This document shows positions 16,754 to 25,495 of a stretch of DNA of 64,000 bases, piece after piece. The position numbers and the translations under genes were made by a program. Within the stretch, counting starts at the first letter, position 1; each line of letters starts with the position of its first letter. The notes under the pieces are model-generated. The model searched no databases. It was not told where the DNA came from and was given only the letters and a program-made list of their open reading frames with translations. Source of the stretch: JBNARI01 sp049718765 (GTDB lineage Bacteria > Bacillota > Sulfobacillia > DUMF01). The stretch covers positions 161,233 to 225,232 of the forward strand of contig JBNARI010000001.1 of the NCBI GenBank assembly GCA_049718765.1, in the 5' to 3' direction.

Positions 16754-17897
16754 ATCGGCAGACGTGGTGATCATTGGAGGCGGCATAAACGGAGTATCTG
16801 CGGCTTATCACCTGGCTAAGAAGGGCTTCAAGAAAGTGGTGCTGCTGGAAAAGGAATACCTGGCCTCGGGTTCCACTGGAAGGTGTGGGGCCGGAGTCAG
16901 GGCCCAATGGGGTACCGAAATGAACATAAAGCTTGCCAGGGCAGCAATCGAGAAGTACGAGAAGGCAGACGAGGAATTGGACTACAAACCGGGCATCGAG
17001 TTCAAGCAAAAGGGCTACTTGCTTGTGGCGTACACCGAAAAGCAGGTGGAACAGTTCAGGAAGAACATTGCCCTTCAGAACTCACTTGGCGTGCCGTCCA
17101 GGTTCGTGAGTCCAGACGAGGCCAAGCGAATTGTGCCATTCCTCAACACCGAGTCCCTTATGGGCGCTGCCTTTTGTCCCAAGGATGGGCACATCAACCC
17201 ATTCCGCGCAACTGATGCTTACGCTAGGGCAGCCAAGCGCTTGGGCGCCGAGATCAGGTTGCACACTGAGGTGACTGGCATAAAGGTGCTCCGTGGCAGG
17301 GTACAAGGGGTCCAAACCACCTTCGGTGAAATTCACTGTCCCGTGGTGGTCAACGTTGCTGGCCCGTGGTCTCGGGAAGTGGCCGCCATGGCGGGCACGG
17401 AAATCCCCACATACTCCCAACGGCACCAGATCCTTGTCACCGAACCGGTCAACCCCGGGGTACAGGGACCGATGGTTATGTCCTTTCACCACAACTTGTA
17501 CTGTCAGCAAACGCCCCACGGCAGCTTCATCATGGGCTTGGGCGATCCTCACGAGCCCATAGGGCACGATACTGGACATAGCTGGCAGTTCTTGGAGAAG
17601 ATGGCCAAGAGGATTTGTTGGATGCTCCCGATCCTGAGGGAGGTGAGGGTTGTAAGGCAGTGGTCTGGGCTTTACAACATGAGCCCTGACTGTCACCCTA
17701 TTATTGGCGAGGCTCCAGAGGTGAAGGGGTTTTACATGGCGGTGGGGTTCAGCGGCCACGGGTTCATGTTAGCGCCAATTGTGGGCCAGATACTGTCGGA
17801 GCTGATTGCAGGGGAGAAGCCGGTCATACCCGTTGAAAAACTGGGGTTAGATAGGTTTGCCGCCGGTGAACTCAACGTTGAGCCGTCGGTGGTTTGA
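16746..17897 (+). CDS. DAO-family FAD-dependent amino-acid/amine dehydrogenase (HcnC/sarcosine oxidase beta-like)
   Basis: A 383-residue D-amino-acid-oxidase-fold protein, the likely catalytic subunit oxidising a secondary amine or amino acid. N-terminal VVIIGGGINGVSAAYHLAKKG binds FAD, STGRCGAGVRAQWGTE follows, and the C-terminus has WSGLYNMSPDCHPIIGEAPEVK and VGFSGHGFM, common in sarcosine, glycine and proline dehydrogenases. GTG 16746, 8 bases after AAGGGGG, is preferred over the extended frame from 16707. Substrate unassigned: proline, hydroxyproline, sarcosine or related compounds all fit. Confidence 0.85.
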   Translation: MSESADVVIIGGGINGVSAAYHLAKKGFKKVVLLEKEYLASGSTGRCGAGVRAQWGTEMNIKLARAAIEKYEKADEELDYKPGIEFKQKGYLLVAYTEKQVEQFRKNIALQNSLGVPSRFVSPDEAKRIVPFLNTESLMGAAFCPKDGHINPFRATDAYARAAKRLGAEIRLHTEVTGIKVLRGRVQGVQTTFGEIHCPVVVNVAGPWSREVAAMAGTEIPTYSQRHQILVTEPVNPGVQGPMVMSFHHNLYCQQTPHGSFIMGLGDPHEPIGHDTGHSWQFLEKMAKRICWMLPILREVRVVRQWSGLYNMSPDCHPIIGEAPEVKGFYMAVGFSGHGFMLAPIVGQILSELIAGEKPVIPVEKLGLDRFAAGELNVEPSVV

Positions 17898-17932
17898 AAA
17901 CGTTCGCTCATATCCTATGGGAGGTGGGTAGG

Positions 17933-18343
17933 TTGAAGCTTGAAGTGAAACCCGAACTGTGTTCGGGGTGCAGGGTGTGCGAAGTGGTTTGTGCGCTCAA
18001 GAACATGAACGAATGCAACCCCAAAAAATCCACGTTGCGCGCAGTTGGGCATTTCCCTGCACCTGGGAGGTACGAGGTGAAGGTTTGCACCCAATGCGGG
18101 GTTTGCGCGGAAGCGTGCCCTGTGGGCGCCATACACAACGAGGACGGGGTTTACAGGATACACGAGGACGAATGCATAGCGTGCATGCAGTGCGTGAGCG
18201 CGTGTCCCACCGGCGTCATGTTCACTCACCCAGAGGTGAGGACGCCGTTCAAGTGCGTTGCGTGTGGCGAATGTATCCGTTACTGTCCCACGGGAGCCCT
18301 TTTTGACGGGATTGGACAGGTGAAAGGGGGAGCGGCCAAGTGA
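17933..18343 (+). CDS. Polyferredoxin with four 4Fe-4S motifs, AOR partner
   Basis: A 136-residue iron-sulfur protein with four cysteine motifs: CSGCRVCEVVC, CTQCGVCAEACPVGAI, CIACMQCVSACPTGV and CVACGECIRYCPTGAL, similar to HycB/DmsB-like electron-transfer subunits. TTG 17933 is preferred because GGGAGGTGGG (17919-17928) lies just upstream; an in-frame TTG at 17894 overlaps the previous stop. Its stop overlaps the AOR start (GTGA), so the two are translationally coupled and it is probably the AOR electron acceptor. Confidence 0.87.
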   Translation: MKLEVKPELCSGCRVCEVVCALKNMNECNPKKSTLRAVGHFPAPGRYEVKVCTQCGVCAEACPVGAIHNEDGVYRIHEDECIACMQCVSACPTGVMFTHPEVRTPFKCVACGECIRYCPTGALFDGIGQVKGGAAK

Positions 18344-20166
18344 TCTACGGATACGCTGGGAGAGTGTTGCGGGTTGATTTGAGCTCGGGCAAAGTGAGCA
18401 TTGACCCTCTGGACGAAAACATGGCAAGGGAGTGGCTGGGAGGACGGGGATTCGTTGCCAAGACAGTCTGGGATGAAATACCTGTTGGCACCGAGCCGTT
18501 TTCCCCTCAAAACAAGCTCATCATGGCCGCCGGGCCTTTGACCGGTGTGTTGCTCCCATCCAGCGGCAAGTTACATTCTGGCTGCCTGTCCCCGGCCAAC
18601 GGCGGCTATGCAGATAGCAACATGGGTGGCCATTTCGCTGCCGAGCTCAAGTACGCTGGCTATGACATGATCGTTGTGGAGGGCAAGGCAGAGCTGCCCT
18701 CAATGATTGTGATCGACGACGATAAGGTGGAAATCAGGGGGGCGGGTCACCTGTGGGGGATGGGATGCATAAGCGCGGAAGCCCAGCTCAAGAAGGAACT
18801 TGGCGATGATTTCCAGATTGCTGTGGTAGGTCCCGCAGCCGAGCGACTGGTGAGGTTTGCGTGCATTTCCCACGATTTCGGGAGGCAGTCGGGCAGAGCT
18901 GGCGTTGGCGCCGTGATGGGTTCTAAGAACCTAAAGGCAGTGGCGGTGCGCGGCTCCAAAGCCATTCCACTGAAGGACCCTGCGCTTGCCCTTAGGAAGG
19001 GCGAGGAGCTGTATGACGCTGCTTTCTCAAAGCCTGGGTTTAAGGAATGGACGCCTTACGGCACCGCCGGAGTCACCGACTGGGTTAACGAAGTTGGCGC
19101 CTTCCCCACAAGGAACTTCAAGAGCGGGTACTTTGCCCAGCACAAGCAAATCAATGGTCAGTCTTTGCGCGAAAGGATTCACGTCACGGACAAGGGGTGC
19201 TTCTGCTGCCCGATCCCATGCGGTAAGTATTCCAGCGGTACCCTTGGGGGCAAACGGTTCTACGTGGAGGGTCCCGAGTACGAGACCATCGCCATGATAG
19301 GCGGGGACTTAATGCTTGGCACAATCGAAGAGGTGGCTTATGCCAACTCGGTATGTGACGAACTAGGGTTGGACTCCATTTCTGCAGGGTCTGTAGCAGC
19401 TTTCGCCATAGAATGTTACGAAAACGGAATAATCACAAAGGAAGACGTGGGTCGACACATTCAGTTCGGTGATGTGAACAGTGCAACTTACTTGCTTGAG
19501 CAAATGGCGTACAGGCGGGGAATTGGAGACGTCTTGGCCGAGGGTGTGAAGCGCGCTGCGGAGAAGTTCGGTAAGGGAGCAGAGAGGTTTGCAATCCACG
19601 TCAAGGGATTGGAAGTGACTGGGTACGAACCTCGAAATGCGGCAGCCATGTTGCTCTCTTACATGACTGCGGATATTGGGGCTCACCACAACAGGTCTTG
19701 GGCAATCACCTACGACATTGCCAAGGGCCGGCACAACATCGAAGGCAAAGCGGAGTGGGTCATACACCTTCAACACACGCGGCCCCTCTTCGACACTCTG
19801 GGCATATGTAGGTTGCCGTGGGTTGAGATTGGGTTTGAGACCAAATGGTATGAGGAAATCTTCCCGGTGATAACGGGAATGGAGTGCACCTGGAATGACC
19901 TGTTAAGGATTTCGGAGAAAATCTGGAACCTTACCCGGTGCATAAACATCAGGCATATACCTGGCTTTGGCAGGAAAGACGACATGCCGCCTGCTAGGTT
20001 CGTGGAAGAGCCCATAGCGGATGGGCCCACTGCTGGCCAGCACCTCACAATGGAAGATGCCCAGAAACTGCTTGACGACTACTACAAGCTGCGCGGGTGG
20101 GATTCCAACGGCCACCCCACTCCGGAGAAGCTCAAGGAGCTAGGGCTTGATTTCGTGAAGTTCTGA
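18340..20166 (+). CDS. Aldehyde ferredoxin oxidoreductase (tungsten-type)
   Basis: A 608-residue AOR-family enzyme that oxidises an aldehyde to the acid and reduces ferredoxin. The [4Fe-4S] ligands fall at Cys287, Cys290, Cys294 and Cys490, close to the spacing of the Pyrococcus AOR. Tungstopterin-binding regions are seen as FGRQSGRAGVGAVMGSKNLKAV and NMGGHFAAELKYAGYD. Start GTG 18340 overlaps the polyferredoxin stop. Placed after an amine/amino-acid dehydrogenase, it could oxidise the aldehyde produced there (for example glutamate semialdehyde or formaldehyde). That link is inferred from gene order. Confidence 0.92.
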   Translation: MIYGYAGRVLRVDLSSGKVSIDPLDENMAREWLGGRGFVAKTVWDEIPVGTEPFSPQNKLIMAAGPLTGVLLPSSGKLHSGCLSPANGGYADSNMGGHFAAELKYAGYDMIVVEGKAELPSMIVIDDDKVEIRGAGHLWGMGCISAEAQLKKELGDDFQIAVVGPAAERLVRFACISHDFGRQSGRAGVGAVMGSKNLKAVAVRGSKAIPLKDPALALRKGEELYDAAFSKPGFKEWTPYGTAGVTDWVNEVGAFPTRNFKSGYFAQHKQINGQSLRERIHVTDKGCFCCPIPCGKYSSGTLGGKRFYVEGPEYETIAMIGGDLMLGTIEEVAYANSVCDELGLDSISAGSVAAFAIECYENGIITKEDVGRHIQFGDVNSATYLLEQMAYRRGIGDVLAEGVKRAAEKFGKGAERFAIHVKGLEVTGYEPRNAAAMLLSYMTADIGAHHNRSWAITYDIAKGRHNIEGKAEWVIHLQHTRPLFDTLGICRLPWVEIGFETKWYEEIFPVITGMECTWNDLLRISEKIWNLTRCINIRHIPGFGRKDDMPPARFVEEPIADGPTAGQHLTMEDAQKLLDDYYKLRGWDSNGHPTPEKLKELGLDFVKF

Positions 20167-20180
20167 GGACTGGTGGTTTG

Positions 20181-20229
20181 CCCCTGGCCGTACTGTGCCA
20201 ACCGCGCGCAGGCCAGGGGGTTTTGCTTT
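20181..20229 (+). terminator. Rho-independent terminator after the AOR gene
   Basis: CCCCTGGCC (20181-20189) pairs perfectly with GGCCAGGGG (20211-20219) around a 21-base loop and is followed by TTTTGCTTT. It marks the end of the dehydrogenase-AOR transcript. Confidence 0.75.
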
Positions 20230-20321
20230 GCGCGAAGTGGGGAATGCTGAGGGCGTGGAAGTGTTGCCCATCAAGTGCTAGAGTTGTACGTGGAAAGAAG
20301 CACACAGAGGGGGCGATTAGC

Positions 20322-20783
20322 ATGAGAGAGGGGGGCGTGGTGCGGGAGGTCAGGGACGGAGTGGCAGTGGTGGCTCTAAAGCGCACCGAGCAGTGTGGCC
20401 ACTGCGGGCGGTGTGGGGCATTCACTGCGTCCGGGCCCGAAGAGATCCTCGTGGAAGCAGTGAACCGGGTGCAAGCTAATGTCGGGGATGCGGTGCAGCT
20501 TGAAATGCCGGCAGGCACTGTTTACCGGGCCGCGTTCATGCTGTATGGCTTGCCCCTGATTTTTGGCGTGTGTGGGTATATGTTTGGCAAGCTTGTTGCT
20601 GGCACTGATGGTGGGGGGCTATTGGGTGCCCTTGCCTTGATGGTGCTTTCGTACTTGGTCATCAGGTACTGGGACAGGAGGGTGGCTGGTACTGGGGAGC
20701 TAATGCCTGTGGTAGTGAACGTCATTGGGAGGGGGGAAGTAGGGGATGAGAGTGAAGTTCAGGGTTCCGGATATGAGCTGTGA
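20322..20783 (+). CDS. RseC/MucC-like membrane protein
   Basis: A 153-residue SoxR-reducing-system RseC-family protein. A cytoplasmic N-terminal beta domain (GVVREVRDGVAVVALKRTEQ) carries a cysteine-rich CGHCGRC, followed by two membrane segments (about AAFMLYGLPLIFGVCGYMFG and LLGALALMVLSYLVI) and a short tail. Relatives are linked to Rnf/Rsx electron-transfer systems and to sigma-E control; the role here is unknown. ATG 20322 follows GAGGGGG by 9 bases; the frame is open further upstream but that part spans the terminator region. It overlaps the HMA-domain gene by 38 bases. Confidence 0.8.
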   Translation: MREGGVVREVRDGVAVVALKRTEQCGHCGRCGAFTASGPEEILVEAVNRVQANVGDAVQLEMPAGTVYRAAFMLYGLPLIFGVCGYMFGKLVAGTDGGGLLGALALMVLSYLVIRYWDRRVAGTGELMPVVVNVIGRGEVGDESEVQGSGYEL

Positions 20784-20958
20784 ACATTGCAGAATGGCTA
20801 TTTCCCGGGAAATCTCACGCGTAGCTGGGGTGCTGGGTTTCCAGGTGGACTTGAAGGCCAAGACCATAGAGGTAGACCTGGACGCGTCTGCAGCCTCGCC
20901 TGAGGACGTTAAGGGCGCAATCAGGCGCGCTGGCTACACTGTATCTGAGCTAGATTGA
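20746..20958 (+). CDS. Heavy-metal-associated (HMA/CopZ-like) domain protein
   Basis: A 70-residue stand-alone HMA domain with the metal-binding MSCEHC motif near the N-terminus and the usual beta-alpha-beta-beta-alpha-beta pattern (GVLGFQVDLKAKTIEVDLD, AIRRAGYTV). Such proteins bind Cu(I) or other soft metals as chaperones. No copper ATPase lies nearby; the neighbour is the cysteine-rich RseC-like protein, whose reading frame overlaps this one. The 3' end overlaps the convergent helicase-like gene by 25 bases. Confidence 0.85.
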   Translation: MRVKFRVPDMSCEHCRMAISREISRVAGVLGFQVDLKAKTIEVDLDASAASPEDVKGAIRRAGYTVSELD

Positions 20959-22472
20959 GCAGGGCGATCTAGCAGACCAGGGGAGGGCATATAGCCCTCT
21001 TCCTTTAGCTTCTCACGGAACTCCTCTACACAGTCAGGGTCAAGCACTATGTCGCACGGCGACAGCATTCCCAGCACGTAGGGCGCAAGGCGCGGGGAAT
21101 TGGCAATTTGGGCTGCTGTAGTGGGCGTTTGACAGTGAAGTAACAATGGCCTCATGAAATACAAAGAACCGTATTCCGAGGCCCAACGTGATACGGTGAA
21201 CTCGACGTTCTGGGGCAGCGGCGCTTTGCAGTGGTTCCTAAGGAGCTTCAGGAAATCTTGTAGGCGCTTGCCACAAGCCAAGGCCTGATAGATGGACTCC
21301 CTTGTGAGGGAAAACGTGAGACACACGTCGAACTTGACGAGCTCACAGAAGGCGGATATTTCCCACAACAAGTTTGGCGGAGCGTCACAAGGTGCAAGCA
21401 CTTGGAAATTGGGTTGGACGTAACACCATGGTTGGAAAGGTACGTCCTTGGGGGAAGGCCCATTGAAGAAGACCCAAGCACCAAATTGGGACAAGCGGCA
21501 GCATAGGCCCTCAAAGGTGGCCAGCTTCTGTACCGCTCCGATGCATGCCAGCACTTCCAGTTGTTTGTCCAGCCTGGCCTTGAGGCTTTGCCACGAACTA
21601 CCGGGTCCCAGCGTGCTCACTTCGTCCACCAGCCTGTCCACCCTCACGAAGCGGTCTCCTGCGTGGTACAGCAGCCCTAGCGCAGTCTCCAGGTCGGGGT
21701 CCGGTTCCACCAGCGATTCAAGGGAGTACTCCATCAGACTGCGTACTTTCTCAAGGGGCGTAAGTTGGAGCCATTCAAACCACTTGGCGGACGGTTGCAC
21801 GCAATTGGCCTCAGTCTCCTCCTTGAGGAAACCCAGGTCTCGTGCCAGCTGCAACAGGAACTCCAGCCGCGCAGTGGAGTGTTCTTGCTCTGGGAAAAGG
21901 CCGAGCTTTTGAACGATTTGTTTGAGCTGCGTCTTCCGCACCGAGCCCCCGCTTGTGAGTCGGGCCGGGCGCTTGTGCAAGAGGGACATCATGAGGTGGA
22001 GCTGTCCCATGAACTCGTAGGCTTCCATGGGCAGCGAGGTGTCCTGGTGACGCTCGGATTCGGGCACTGTTGCATTCATCCTGGCCAGCATCTCGGGATA
22101 GAGAAGGCGCACCACTTGGGGAAGGAGCTCCTCCGGAACCTGGTAAACGTGCCGGTAGTTGAGCCTCGTGATACGCACCAGCTGACTGGCCAGGAGACCT
22201 TCCACGATCCTTCCCGCGTTCCTTCGCCATTTCTTGGAGATTTCGTTGAGCTTTTGGTGACAGCGTTCCACCGCAATGCCCCGGCCACGCCTTGAAAAGG
22301 CAATAATCCTCAGGGCAAGCAGTTCATCCGGGCTGAGACCTGCAATTTGAGACGCAAGGGTTTGACGTTCTTGCTTGAGTTCCATATTTGTTTTGATATT
22401 CGTCGCGCTTTGTGACATTCCTCCACCCAGTTGGTCAAAAGCAGGATTCTGGCAGTTTAAGTCAAATAACAT
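20934..22472 (-). CDS. Helicase-C-terminal/XPB-Ssl2-like domain protein without ATPase motor
   Basis: A 512-residue protein whose C-terminal half (VQPNFQVLAPCDAPPNLLWEI... FSLTRESIYQALACG... LPQNVEFTVSRWASEYG...) resembles the Helicase_C_3 module seen in helicase-associated-domain proteins and XPB-like helicases. No Walker A or DEAH motif is present, so it is not a helicase by itself. The N-terminal half is helical and winged-helix-like. The start is uncertain: ATG 22472 has no clear ribosome site; ATG 22418 has GGTGGAGG directly before it. Divergent from the histidine kinase gene. Function unknown. Confidence 0.65.
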   Translation of the reverse strand: MLFDLNCQNPAFDQLGGGMSQSATNIKTNMELKQERQTLASQIAGLSPDELLALRIIAFSRRGRGIAVERCHQKLNEISKKWRRNAGRIVEGLLASQLVRITRLNYRHVYQVPEELLPQVVRLLYPEMLARMNATVPESERHQDTSLPMEAYEFMGQLHLMMSLLHKRPARLTSGGSVRKTQLKQIVQKLGLFPEQEHSTARLEFLLQLARDLGFLKEETEANCVQPSAKWFEWLQLTPLEKVRSLMEYSLESLVEPDPDLETALGLLYHAGDRFVRVDRLVDEVSTLGPGSSWQSLKARLDKQLEVLACIGAVQKLATFEGLCCRLSQFGAWVFFNGPSPKDVPFQPWCYVQPNFQVLAPCDAPPNLLWEISAFCELVKFDVCLTFSLTRESIYQALACGKRLQDFLKLLRNHCKAPLPQNVEFTVSRWASEYGSLYFMRPLLLHCQTPTTAAQIANSPRLAPYVLGMLSPCDIVLDPDCVEEFREKLKEEGYMPSPGLLDRPAQSSSDTV

Positions 22473-22494
22473 CTATTCGGTGCGGTGACAGTTC

Positions 22495-23550
22495 ATGAAT
22501 GTCAGAGAAGTGCTTGAGTTTCTAGACACAGGCGTGCTGGTAGTAGCGCGAACCCAGCTGGGGTACAAAGTCATGTTTGCTAACACTGCAGCCAAACATC
22601 TGCTGGCCAGGGTGGGCAAGGGGCTTGGTGCGCTTGTAGACGAAAGCATTCTTTTCGCCAAGGAAGGACTCTGGCCTGTGGCTTTGAGCTTCCTGACGGG
22701 TGAAAAGCAGTGCGCCTCAGGCCTTGAGCTTAGGGGCAAGACCTCGGTGAAAGTGAACGTGAAGTGCATGCCTTGCACTGCCCACCGGGAGGGAAACGGG
22801 AGAGTCCAAGCGGTTGTAGCCTTGCTCGAGGAGGTGTGTGGCGAGACCGGCAGGCGAGAGTGCAAGGTGCGCCGCACGAGCTTGGAGATTGCTGCCACCG
22901 CCATCCATGAGATCCGCAACCCTCTCACCTCGGTGAAGGGCTTCCTGCAACTATTGCGCGAGGACAGGCTGTCGGTTTTGGATGAAGACATCGATACTGC
23001 ACTGTCCGAGGTGGAGAGGATTGAATGCGTGTTGAGCGACGTGCTTATCCTGAGCTCTCCAGGCAATCCAATGAGCAAATCGGTGGACCTCAACCAGTTC
23101 CTGGAGTCATACTTTGCAAGGAGCCCAGTTTACGCTAGGATGGAAGGGCGCAAGCTGGTCCGTCGCTACGATGCCCGTGCCCTCCCTGTGCGAATAGACA
23201 CAAGGCAAATGAGGCATGTGCTGGACAACCTGCTCAAGAATGCCTGTGAGGCAATCGAAGAGGGCGATGGCTGTATCTTCGTGGAAACGGCGCTTGACAG
23301 CGAGATGATGGCGCGAGTTACCATAAGAGACACGGGATGCGGAATTGCCCCACAGGCCATGCGATCGGCCTTTCAGCCTTTCTTCACCACTAAGGAAAAC
23401 GGCACAGGCCTGGGGCTATCGGTTGTGCTCAAGATCCTTGTTGCACACCGGGGTTTCGTGGAAGTGGAATCCGAGCCCGGAAAGGGCGCGGCATTTCACG
23501 TTTTCTTACCGCTTGCCCAATCGTCGCAGTGTGGAGGGAGCCAGGCATAA
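22495..23550 (+). CDS. Soluble sensor histidine kinase (KinB/NtrB-like)
   Basis: A 351-residue kinase without membrane segments. An N-terminal PAS-like region (about 1-110) precedes the H-box IHEIRNPLTSVKGFL with His138, the N-box DNLLKNACEAI, G1 DTGCGIAP and G2 GTGLGLSVV. The H-box context resembles Bacillus sporulation kinases, but no response regulator gene is adjacent. ATG 22495 follows GGTGA. The 3' end overlaps the pcrA start by 22 bases, which suggests coupled expression with the DNA-repair genes downstream. Confidence 0.88.
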   Translation: MNVREVLEFLDTGVLVVARTQLGYKVMFANTAAKHLLARVGKGLGALVDESILFAKEGLWPVALSFLTGEKQCASGLELRGKTSVKVNVKCMPCTAHREGNGRVQAVVALLEEVCGETGRRECKVRRTSLEIAATAIHEIRNPLTSVKGFLQLLREDRLSVLDEDIDTALSEVERIECVLSDVLILSSPGNPMSKSVDLNQFLESYFARSPVYARMEGRKLVRRYDARALPVRIDTRQMRHVLDNLLKNACEAIEEGDGCIFVETALDSEMMARVTIRDTGCGIAPQAMRSAFQPFFTTKENGTGLGLSVVLKILVAHRGFVEVESEPGKGAAFHVFLPLAQSSQCGGSQA

Positions 23551-25475
23551 CGAACTGCACCGTTGACCTTCTATCTGACCTCAACGAACCCCAGCGCCAA
23601 GCAGTGACCCACATGGGTTCACCCTTGTTGGTCCTGGCGGGCGCAGGAAGTGGCAAGACCAGGGTGCTCACCAGACGTGTGGCTTACCTGGTGGCCAACG
23701 GAGTCAGACCTGACAACATCTTGGCCATTACGTTCACGAACAAAGCCGCGGCCGAAATGAAGGATAGGATTTCCCAGCTGCTTGAAATGGATGTAAGCAA
23801 CCTTTGGGTTGGCACTTTTCACTCTATTTGCGCCCGGATACTGAGGGTGGAGGCCCAACACCTCGGTATAGATCCCAAGTTCACGATTTTCGACGAATCT
23901 GACCAGCTCAGCGTGGTCAAGAAATGCGTAACCGAGTGCGGGCTTGATCCCCAAATGTACTCACCGGAGTTCGTGCTGAATTCCATAAACAGGGCAAAGG
24001 ACGAGCTCATGGACCCCGAATCCATGGCTGCCTCTGCCAGGAGCTACAGGGACAAGAACGTAGCCATGGCCTATGGGATGTACCAGCAAAAACTGCGAAA
24101 CAACAACGCCCTTGACTTTGGGGACCTGATTTACTGCTGTGTGACACTGTTCAGTAAAAACCCGGCAGTGCTTAGGAAATACCAGGACAAGTTCAAACAC
24201 ATCCTTGTGGATGAGTACCAGGATACAAACCACGCCCAATACGTGCTGGTAAACATGCTGGCTTCAGCTCACAGGCAGCTCATGGTAGTAGGTGACGATG
24301 ACCAGTCAATTTACAGGTTCAGGGGAGCTGATCCCAGAAACATACTAGATTTTGAAAGGGACTATCCTGATGCCAAGGTGATCCGTCTGGAGCAAAACTA
24401 CCGCTCCACCAGGAACATCCTGGCTGCAGCTTCTGGCGTGATAGAGCACAACACTGCCAGGAAGGGCAAGAGGCTTTGGACCCAAAACGCCAAGGGAGGC
24501 AGAATTGCGGTATATCAGGCGAAGAACGCCTTAGACGAAGCTAAGTTTGTGGCCAGGGAGATAGTGTATCAGGCAGAGGCTCAGGGGCTTAACTTCAAGG
24601 ATTTTGCCGTGCTATACAGGACTCATGCCCAGTCAAGGCCCTTCGAGCAAGCGTTCATGGAGACGGGAGTGGCCTACCAGATCATAGGCGGGCTGAGGTT
24701 CTATGAGCGCAAGGAAATCAAGGACCTGCTGGCGTTCTTGCGGGTGCTGTACAATCCTGCAGACCTGCTCAGTGGTTTCAGGGCACTCACTTGCCAGAAG
24801 AGGGGTGTGGGGGAGGCCACCGTGGAGAAACTGCAAAGGTTTGCAGAAGAAAACAACCTCACGTTCCTTGAGCTTTTGGAGCAGAGGGATAAGATCCCGG
24901 GATTGGGCAAGGCCCATGCTAACAGGCTGCAGGCGTTCTACAACCAGCTCAATTGGATTTTCCGACGCATGGGCGAAGGCGCTAGGGCTGCACTTGAGGC
25001 AGTGCTGGATGCCACAGGTTACCTCACAGAACTGGAGGCAAGCAATGACTTGCAGGCACAAGCGAGAGTGGAGAACGTGAATGAGTTGCTCTCGGTTGCT
25101 GCCGAAATGGACCGTGGGGGTGACGGGGTCAAGAACTTGCTGGAAAATGCGTCGCTGCTCACGGGGATAGACTATTTCCAGTCGGACAAGGACGCGGTTG
25201 CTATGATGACCCTTCACAGCGCGAAGGGCCTGGAGTTTCCCGTAGTGTTCTTGGTTGGGATGGAGGAAGGGTTGTTCCCCCATGCCCGGTCGTTGGGGCA
25301 CGAGGACGATATCGAAGAGGAGCGCCGCCTTTGTTACGTGGGCATGACCAGGGCCATGAGGAGCCTTTACCTAACTTACGCTTCAGAACGCTTGGGCAAT
25401 CATGGGGTACCCAGGCCGTGCGTTCCGTCGCGCTTTTTAGATGAGATTCCCAGCAACACCCTGGTATACCTGTAA
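23529..25475 (+). CDS. pcrA: ATP-dependent DNA helicase PcrA/UvrD family
   Basis: A superfamily 1A 3'-5' helicase of 648 residues. Motifs: Q-motif LNEPQRQAV, Walker A AGAGSGKTRVLTRRV, ITFTNKAAAEMK, DEXX box VDEYQDTN, DDDQSIYRFRGA, QNYRSTRNIL, and TLHSAKGLEFPVVFLVG. Shorter than the roughly 730-residue Bacillus protein because it stops soon after motif VI, without the long C-terminal tail. The only usable start upstream of the Q-motif is GTG 23529 inside the kinase gene; it has no obvious ribosome site, so coupling is likely. Followed by ligA, as in many Firmicutes. Confidence 0.95.
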   Translation: MWREPGITNCTVDLLSDLNEPQRQAVTHMGSPLLVLAGAGSGKTRVLTRRVAYLVANGVRPDNILAITFTNKAAAEMKDRISQLLEMDVSNLWVGTFHSICARILRVEAQHLGIDPKFTIFDESDQLSVVKKCVTECGLDPQMYSPEFVLNSINRAKDELMDPESMAASARSYRDKNVAMAYGMYQQKLRNNNALDFGDLIYCCVTLFSKNPAVLRKYQDKFKHILVDEYQDTNHAQYVLVNMLASAHRQLMVVGDDDQSIYRFRGADPRNILDFERDYPDAKVIRLEQNYRSTRNILAAASGVIEHNTARKGKRLWTQNAKGGRIAVYQAKNALDEAKFVAREIVYQAEAQGLNFKDFAVLYRTHAQSRPFEQAFMETGVAYQIIGGLRFYERKEIKDLLAFLRVLYNPADLLSGFRALTCQKRGVGEATVEKLQRFAEENNLTFLELLEQRDKIPGLGKAHANRLQAFYNQLNWIFRRMGEGARAALEAVLDATGYLTELEASNDLQAQARVENVNELLSVAAEMDRGGDGVKNLLENASLLTGIDYFQSDKDAVAMMTLHSAKGLEFPVVFLVGMEEGLFPHARSLGHEDDIEEERRLCYVGMTRAMRSLYLTYASERLGNHGVPRPCVPSRFLDEIPSNTLVYL

Positions 25476-25495
25476 GAGAAAAGGGGGCAATTAGC

